Of a stretch of 6,814 bases of DNA, positions 1 through 3,890 are shown piece after piece. How positions within the stretch are numbered: the first letter of the stretch is position 1; each line of letters opens with the position of its first letter. Source of the DNA: an uncultured Pseudomonadota bacterium (GTDB lineage Bacteria > Myxococcota > UBA796); contig CAJWHX010000187.1 of the NCBI GenBank assembly GCA_913040875.1, positions 1 to 6,814 of the forward strand, written 5' to 3'. Position numbers and translations under genes: made by a program. The notes beneath the pieces are model-generated. The model made no database searches. It was given only the letters and a program-made list of their open reading frames with translations, and had not been told where the DNA came from.

Positions 1-541
1 AGACATGCTCGACCGGTTGATACATGACCAGAATTGGCGTGTGATCGACCTGCTCCTCGACAATCCACGCATTACGGAGCGAGATGTTGTAAAGATTGCC
101 GCTCGCAGACCGACTCAACCGGTGATCATCGAACTGGTGGCCAAGCATCCGAAGTGGTCGGGGCGATACAAAGTTCGTAAAGCCATCGTCTGCAATCCCA
201 AGAGCCCGTATCCGTTGGCGCGATCTCTACTCGATACGTTGTTGCAGCAGGATATTCGAGATGTGATTGGACTTGGAGTCCTCGACGGTCAGCTGCTTGA
301 CGAGGCGCGGTTGCTTCTACGTCGTAGAGCAGGGGAACAACAAGACGATACCCAAGAGGCGATGGACGAGATGGAAGCCCTCATTGCCCAGTTTGACTCA
401 GACTTACAAGCTGAAGCCGATTGGGTCTCAGAAAACGAGCGGAACGAACAAGAAGAAGTGGATGACTGGATGAACAGTGTGACTCAAGGTCTTATTGATG
501 GGACGTTACCCTTGGTACCCGTTGGAGAAGATGAAGAGTAA
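1..541 (+). CDS. HEAT-like / leucine-rich-variant repeat protein, C-terminal part (5' end outside window)
   Basis: The frame is open to the left edge: the codon before the ATG at position 5 is GAC, and no stop is visible. The gene therefore probably begins upstream, and the ATG at 5 is probably internal. About 179 residues are visible. The first ~85 contain helix-pair units with 'NP' turns (DNPRITERDVVKIAARRP, then AIVCNPKSPYPLARSLL). This resembles HEAT-like or leucine-rich-variant repeats seen in uncharacterised deltaproteobacterial proteins, which I take to be protein-protein interaction scaffolds. From about residue 105 the protein becomes a charged, Gln/Glu/Asp-rich helical tail ending GEDEE. 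No catalytic motif, signal peptide or membrane segment is visible. It converges on tatA with 45 bases between the stop codons. Family resemblance is from memory; the molecular role is unknown. Confidence 0.75.
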   Translation, partial: DMLDRLIHDQNWRVIDLLLDNPRITERDVVKIAARRPTQPVIIELVAKHPKWSGRYKVRKAIVCNPKSPYPLARSLLDTLLQQDIRDVIGLGVLDGQLLDEARLLLRRRAGEQQDDTQEAMDEMEALIAQFDSDLQAEADWVSENERNEQEEVDDWMNSVTQGLIDGTLPLVPVGEDEE

Positions 542-586
542 GAAGACTGGGAAGGCTAAAAGAGTACTCTAGACTCTCGAAAGGAC

Positions 587-817
587 TTAGACTTCTTGGG
601 CGTCCGTAATCTTTTCCTTGTTGGATTCTTTGACAGTATCTTCATTTTTGGAAAGAAGTTCGGCATCCTTTTCGTTCATACCCTCTTTGAAGGCTTTGAC
701 ACCACGACCCATTTGTCCAAGTACTGTAGGTAACTTTCCAGCACCAAAGAAGATCATGACCACCACCAAAACGATGATGTATTCCCATGGACCACCCAAG
801 CTAAAAACTGCGAACAT
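587..817 (-). CDS. tatA: Sec-independent protein translocase subunit TatA/TatE
   Basis: This is the pore-forming TatA-type subunit of the twin-arginine translocase, which exports folded proteins across the inner membrane. The 76-residue protein has the complete family layout. A short N-terminus is followed by one membrane helix (about residues 11-25, WEYIIVLVVVMIFFG). Next come the hinge FGAGKLP (24-30), an amphipathic helix with GRGVKAFKEGM (37-47), and a charged, unstructured tail. The length is normal for TatA. FGAGKLP followed by a GxGxKxFK-type helix favours TatA/TatE over TatB. The start is the ATG at 817, preceded by the ribosome binding site GAGGTGA at 821-827 read on the minus strand. 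No tatB or tatC is adjacent, so the translocase genes appear dispersed. A sigma70-like promoter lies just upstream, and transcription runs toward the convergent repeat-protein gene. Confidence 0.95.
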   Translation of the reverse strand: MFAVFSLGGPWEYIIVLVVVMIFFGAGKLPTVLGQMGRGVKAFKEGMNEKDAELLSKNEDTVKESNKEKITDAQEV

Positions 818-854
818 TGCTCACCTCGAACCAAAATCTGTCAACCACTCTCGA

Positions 855-883
855 ATTATATCCTATTTGTTCGATTTTGCCCA
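855..883 (-). promoter_or_regulatory. Predicted sigma70-type promoter of tatA
   Basis: On the minus strand a perfect TATAAT (855-860) is preceded by TGGGCA (878-883, 4 of 6 matches to TTGACA) with a 17-base spacer. Transcription would start near 848 and give a leader of about 30 bases carrying the GAGGTGA ribosome binding site of tatA. It lies in the 159-base divergent spacer between tatA and the gene starting at 977. I see no equally good promoter for that other gene. Confidence 0.55.
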
Positions 884-964
884 GTATACGCTCCAATAGT
901 GCCTATCATAAATCATCGTCCGAAATCGAATTTTCGTTTCGTATACGGAATCATTATTAGAGTA

Positions 965-970
965 CAGGAG
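965..970 (+). promoter_or_regulatory. Ribosome binding site fixing the start at 977
   Basis: CAGGAG sits 6 bases before the ATG at 977. The same frame is open back to a GTG at 899, but no such site precedes that GTG, and the residues between 899 and 977 look like translated spacer. The 977 start is preferred. Confidence 0.65.
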
Positions 971-976
971 TTAACA

Positions 977-1402
977 ATGCTGAATATGATAGCCATCAAA
1001 GGAGATGAAACCCATCCATATTGTCCAAAGTGTGGCACAAATTTAGAAGGATTTGCCCTTGATTTAGATGAATCAAAGCTGTGTCCTCACATTCAATTTA
1101 TTTATTCAGATTTTGCAGGTGAAGTGGTCTATTGTCATGATGGTTTAGATGCTCGAATTGTGAAGTCTGGCGGATATGGTTTCTTAAATACAGTCGGATG
1201 GGACAGTTGGCTGATCGAACAAGAATTGAAGACCTTGCAGGCGCAAGATGGCGTTTTACAGCTCAACGATGTACATCCAGTTGAAAGCATCATGAAGCGA
1301 TTTGGACAATCGAATTGGTTTGCCATTTCTGTCCAATCTCAAGGATTTGCCTGTGGACCTGTCTTTGAAACTGTATATGTGGTGTACAATCTAAATGAGT
1401 AA
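977..1402 (+). CDS. Hypothetical Cys/His protein with N-terminal CPKCG knuckle
   Basis: I do not recognise this 141-residue protein. It has one zinc-ribbon-like knuckle near the N-terminus (CPKCG, residues 16-20), followed by CPH (36-38) and an isolated Cys-His pair (CH, 53-54). Together C16, C19, C36 and H38 could bind one metal; this is inferred from spacing only. The rest looks like a compact alpha/beta domain with aromatic strands (IQFIYSDFAGEVVYC, then FAISVQSQGFACGPVFETVYVVYN at the end). There is no signal peptide or membrane segment, so it is probably cytoplasmic. The ATG at 977 is chosen because CAGGAG lies 6 bases upstream. Parts of the gene are visibly more A+T-rich than mtnA or the left-edge gene, which could reflect a different origin or weak expression. 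It converges on mtnA with only 15 bases between the genes. Confidence 0.75.
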   Translation: MLNMIAIKGDETHPYCPKCGTNLEGFALDLDESKLCPHIQFIYSDFAGEVVYCHDGLDARIVKSGGYGFLNTVGWDSWLIEQELKTLQAQDGVLQLNDVHPVESIMKRFGQSNWFAISVQSQGFACGPVFETVYVVYNLNE

Positions 1403-1417
1403 ATGTTCGTGGAAGTC

Positions 1418-2365
1418 TTAGTTTGTGGGAAAGGGCAACGTCCAAATGCCCAACTCAGTAACCCAGCCATGAATGAGGCTGGCAGGTGTCACATCAAAAG
1501 ACGGATTCCAGACGGGTACATTGTGAGGTGCGATTGGGTGTCCGTGCACAGAACGAATTTCATCGGGAGGCCGTTCTTCGATTGGGATCTGTTCTCCTGT
1601 AGAACAGTGCCGATCCAATGTGGTGGTTGGCATCGCGATGTAAAAGGGAACATTGTGTGTCTTACATAAGAGTGCGAGTTGATAGGTTCCAATTTTATTG
1701 GCTGTATCACCATTGTTCGCCACTCGGTCACATCCAGCAACAGCCGATTGAACTTTACCAGACTGTAATAGAGCGCCAGCCATCCCATCTGTGATCAACG
1801 TGCAGGGTATTCCTTCCTCCATGCATTCGTAAGCCGTCAAACGTGCTCCTTGCAGATAGGGACGAGTTTCCAATATGTACACGTGAATGTTTTGACCGGC
1901 GGCGTGGGAGCTCCGGATCATTCCGAGAGCAGTCCCATGTCCAGAGGTTGCCAGAGCGCCTGTATTGCAAATGGTTAGTACACCTCCCTGAAGTAAGGAG
2001 GCTCCATGACTCCCAATGGAATGGTTGATTGCCAGGTCTTCTTCATGGATACGAATGGCTTCTGCCAATACTTTTGAATCCGGTATGTTCAATAGGCGAT
2101 CCATCGCCCACTGTAAGTTGACTGCAGTGGGACGAGAATTTACCAATGTTTGAACAGCGCTTAATCTATCGACTCCATTGGCAATTGCCATCGCCAGCCC
2201 ATATGCTCCCGCGATTGCAATTGCCGGTGCACCACGAACAATCATATCCGAAATTGCTTGTGCTACTTCGTTATGAGTGTGCAGCTCAAGCCAAACGGTC
2301 TGATGTGGTAAACGACGTTGGTCGAGAAGTCGTAAATGTGTACCGGTCCATTCGATGCTGTGCAT
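1418..2365 (-). CDS. mtnA: S-methyl-5-thioribose-1-phosphate isomerase
   Basis: MtnA converts 5-methylthioribose 1-phosphate to 5-methylthioribulose 1-phosphate in the methionine salvage pathway, in the cytoplasm. The 315-residue protein carries the family signatures in order: VRGAPAIA (43-50); TICNTG (131-136), with the catalytic Cys at 133; ETRPYLQGARLTA (166-178); ITDGMAG (191-197); GCDRVANNGDTANKIGTY (211-228), with the catalytic Asp at 213; IEERP (262-266); and FDVTP (290-294). These signatures separate it from the related eIF2B-type subunits and ribose-1,5-bisphosphate isomerases. It is somewhat shorter than the usual ~340-350 residues, but both ends and the active site are present, so I read it as intact. 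The start ATG has GGGAGGG at 2371-2377 (minus strand), 5 bases away. No other salvage gene is in the window. It is divergent from the SprT-like gene. Confidence 0.96.
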   Translation of the reverse strand: MHSIEWTGTHLRLLDQRRLPHQTVWLELHTHNEVAQAISDMIVRGAPAIAIAGAYGLAMAIANGVDRLSAVQTLVNSRPTAVNLQWAMDRLLNIPDSKVLAEAIRIHEEDLAINHSIGSHGASLLQGGVLTICNTGALATSGHGTALGMIRSSHAAGQNIHVYILETRPYLQGARLTAYECMEEGIPCTLITDGMAGALLQSGKVQSAVAGCDRVANNGDTANKIGTYQLALLCKTHNVPFYIAMPTTTLDRHCSTGEQIPIEERPPDEIRSVHGHPIAPHNVPVWNPSFDVTPASLIHGWVTELGIWTLPFPTN

Positions 2366-2379
2366 TCGAACCCTCCCAA

Positions 2380-2408
2380 AATATTTGTCTTTGTTACTCT
2401 ATTGTTAA
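2380..2408 (-). promoter_or_regulatory. Possible promoter of mtnA
   Basis: On the minus strand TTAACA (2403-2408, 5 of 6 to consensus) and AATATT (2380-2385, 4 of 6) are separated by 17 bases. The pair lies in the 58-base divergent spacer shared with the SprT-like gene. A weakness is that the start predicted from this -10 box falls at or inside the GGGAGGG ribosome binding site. The true start may differ, or the real -10 box may lie a little further upstream. Confidence 0.3.
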
Positions 2409-2423
2409 CCCAATTGGAATTGT

Positions 2424-2960
2424 ATGAATACCCAACCTGTTGTTGATCTCAATCAAATGTACGCACAACTAAACACGCAGTTCTTTGATGGAAAGCTCCC
2501 AAAGATACCCTGTGTGTGGAATGGGAGATTGACTAGGAGTTTGGGTCGAACGAAGTACAAACGAAAGAATAAATCTTCAAAATGGAAGGTATTCCTAATT
2601 GATATTCAGCGAGGGATTACCGATCAGCACTTGCATAAAACGATGGTGCATGAGATGTGCCACGTTTGGGCGATTCATTACTTTCAAGAGACAGGTCACG
2701 GCGATGTCTTTTGGAGAAAGATGACTGCCTGTGGCTATCCGGATGGTCATACCTTTGGAGAGGGCGTCGAAATAGACAAATGGCAACGGATTGACCGAAC
2801 AGAATGGCGGCTTCAACAGAAGGTGTCTTTTGATTCGGAGGGAACACAATGGATGGGGCGAGTCATTCGAATCAACAAACGTACAATTACGGTGAAGACC
2901 AGTCAACCCAAGGTTGAACGGTGGAGAGTACCTCCACAGATGCTACGCCCCAACTGGTAA
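2424..2960 (+). CDS. SprT-like zinc metalloprotein
   Basis: The 178-residue protein has the SprT-like metalloprotease core. HEMCH (residues 76-80, HExxH) supplies two zinc-binding His and the catalytic Glu. GHGDVFW (91-97) supplies a third His (H92), in the family-typical position just before the helix FWRKM. The N-terminal NTQFFDGKLPKIPCVWNGRL (17-36) is the usual first helix and strand, placing this in the SprT/Spartan-like group. After residue ~130 there is no CxxC zinc ribbon, unlike E. coli SprT. Instead a segment reading QKVSFDSEGTQWMGRVIRIN, ITVKT and WRVPPQMLRP suggests a small beta-barrel (SH3/Tudor/KOW-like). This is an inference that could point to nucleic-acid or protein binding. 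Substrate is unknown; DNA-protein crosslinks are the substrate of Spartan homologues. The ATG at 2424 has only a weak ribosome site. Met12 (2457) is an alternative, but it would cut into the first helix. Confidence 0.88.
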   Translation: MNTQPVVDLNQMYAQLNTQFFDGKLPKIPCVWNGRLTRSLGRTKYKRKNKSSKWKVFLIDIQRGITDQHLHKTMVHEMCHVWAIHYFQETGHGDVFWRKMTACGYPDGHTFGEGVEIDKWQRIDRTEWRLQQKVSFDSEGTQWMGRVIRINKRTITVKTSQPKVERWRVPPQMLRPNW

Positions 2961-2962
2961 CG

Positions 2963-3241
2963 TTACTTATCTTCCGCAGAGTCATCATCTTGATCTGGTG
3001 TGCAGCTTCCATGATACAGTTCAAACTCTCTCTTGGTACTCTGTTCTTCGCAAACCATGCAAAAGGTTGCACAATCATGAGTGTCTCTCTCGAAAACATC
3101 CAATATGATCTCGCAGTCAGTGCAGTAGCAAGCCCATGGAACATTCTTTCGGAACTCCCTGTCGACCTCATATCCACCTTCCACCCAAGTGACGTGCTGT
3201 CGAAATTCTCCATCAACGTCATAGCCGTCAATTATTGCCAT
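2963..3241 (-). CDS. Small Cys-rich protein with internal tandem duplication (hypothetical)
   Basis: I do not recognise this 92-residue protein. Seven cysteines include two CxxC knuckles (C40-C43 in CYCTDC, and C61-C64 in CMVC), which together could make a zinc ribbon. The N-terminal third is a 17-residue tandem repeat (GYDVDGEFRQHVTW at 6-19 and GYEVDREFRKNVPW at 23-36). The C-terminus is acidic (DQDDDSAEDK). In-frame TAG lies directly before the ATG, so translation cannot begin further upstream. No strong ribosome binding site is visible. Its stop is 2 bases from that of the SprT-like gene (convergent). It lies 44 bases downstream of the acidic 147-residue gene on the same strand and may be co-transcribed with it. 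Overlapping longer frames exist on both strands, but only this one gives paired cysteines and a repeat and fits between its neighbours. The metal-binding role is inferred. Confidence 0.7.
   Translation of the reverse strand: MAIIDGYDVDGEFRQHVTWVEGGYEVDREFRKNVPWACYCTDCEIILDVFERDTHDCATFCMVCEEQSTKREFELYHGSCTPDQDDDSAEDK
3134..3226 (-). repeat. Intragenic tandem duplication, 17-residue (51-base) period
   Basis: Within the 92-residue Cys-rich gene, residues 6-19 and 23-36 align without gaps with a period of 17. Shared positions are G, Y, (D/E), V, D, E, F, R, V and W. At DNA level the copies are clearly diverged, so the duplication is old and the protein pattern has been kept by selection. Confidence 0.7.
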
Positions 3242-3285
3242 CTATACGCCATCACAGAGTGTATATCAAATCAGAAAGTGTTGAC

Positions 3286-3729
3286 CTAATAGTCCTCATC
3301 CCCTTGAGAACCATCATCTGCTAAATCCTCAACTGGGTTCACGTGAACCACCTCATCATCTACAAATAGCAAGTCAACATCGACCAATGCATCGAGTTCA
3401 CCAACTTCTGCAAACAGTGCTTCGCGAGTATAGGCATCGATGCCGTTGCGATAATTCAACGTTTCTTTCAAAGCAGTCGCTAAATCCTCACGAAAGCCTA
3501 CCAACTCGGAGTCGTGACTTTCTGCGTGGTTGTCGACATCTTCCATGTATTGAATCAAACCTTCTAGTGCCTCTTTGATCTCACCACCAGAGAGCATCGC
3601 CAAGTCTACAAGATCATCTTGTTTCTGTTGAGGAATCTCTGCCGGGTCCCATTCTTCAATCTCTTTCCAACGAAGTTCCCACGTTTCCAGTGCCTGTTTG
3701 GCATTGATTTTGAGCTGTTTTCGAGACAT
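3286..3729 (-). CDS. Acidic helical protein of unknown function
   Basis: I do not recognise this 147-residue protein. It is strongly acidic and predicted mostly helical. Lys-rich residues 1-12 (MSRKQLKINAKQ) are followed by a Trp-containing helix (ALETWELRWKEIEEWDP). Further helices follow through about residue 110, then a hydrophobic/acidic stretch LVDVDLLFVDDEVVHVN (about 115-131). The tail is almost purely Asp/Glu/Gly/Ser (ADDGSQGDEDY). There are no cysteines, signal peptide or membrane segment. The ATG at 3729 is chosen over the in-frame TTG two codons earlier because AGGAG lies exactly 6 bases before the ATG. It follows the large AAA+ gene on the same strand after 161 bases and precedes the Cys-rich small gene by 44 bases. 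The 161-base spacer holds no gene and no clear terminator. A role as an adaptor or partner of a neighbour is possible but unproven. Confidence 0.75.
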   Translation of the reverse strand: MSRKQLKINAKQALETWELRWKEIEEWDPAEIPQQKQDDLVDLAMLSGGEIKEALEGLIQYMEDVDNHAESHDSELVGFREDLATALKETLNYRNGIDAYTREALFAEVGELDALVDVDLLFVDDEVVHVNPVEDLADDGSQGDEDY

Positions 3730-3735
3730 GGGCAA

Positions 3736-3740
3736 CTCCT
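3736..3740 (-). promoter_or_regulatory. Ribosome binding site fixing the start at 3729
   Basis: On the minus strand AGGAG is followed by TTGCCC and then the ATG at 3729. The TTG start at 3735 would abut the site with no spacer, so the ATG is the likely initiator. Confidence 0.75.
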
Positions 3741-3890
3741 ATTGCTGTGGTTCATCAATTAGTTTACCTTGAAACCGATAAAATTGATCTGGAATTTGAA
3801 CAAAAATCTGAACTCTTTTGGTTACTCTGTGACGAAGATACACCCAGATGATACGCAGGACGTAAATTTATGCGTGTCCGCGGTGATTTA

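Noticed and set aside
561..570. Perfect palindrome AGAGTACTCT between the left-edge gene and tatA
   Set aside because: It has no loop and no T-run on either strand, so it is not a credible intrinsic terminator. A 10-base palindrome can occur by chance.
618..899. Open frame on the plus strand opposite tatA
   Set aside because: It is antisense to a clear tatA and encodes a Ser/Pro/Lys-rich sequence without family features.
884..947. Two copies of GTATACG (884-890 and 941-947) in the tatA/977 spacer
   Set aside because: Seven bases, only two copies and no dyad spacing pattern; too little to call an operator.
899..976. Upstream GTG start extending the 977 gene by 26 residues
   Set aside because: No ribosome binding site precedes 899, while CAGGAG sits 6 bases before the ATG at 977.
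2887..3289. Two longer overlapping frames (2887-3231 minus, 2921-3289 plus) competing with the Cys-rich gene
   Set aside because: Both overlap the SprT-like coding end and lack recognisable motifs. The 2963-3241 frame has paired CxxC, an internal repeat and a clean fit between neighbours.
3733..3735. TTG start for the acidic 147-residue gene
   Set aside because: AGGAG directly abuts it; the ATG 6 bases further has correct spacing.
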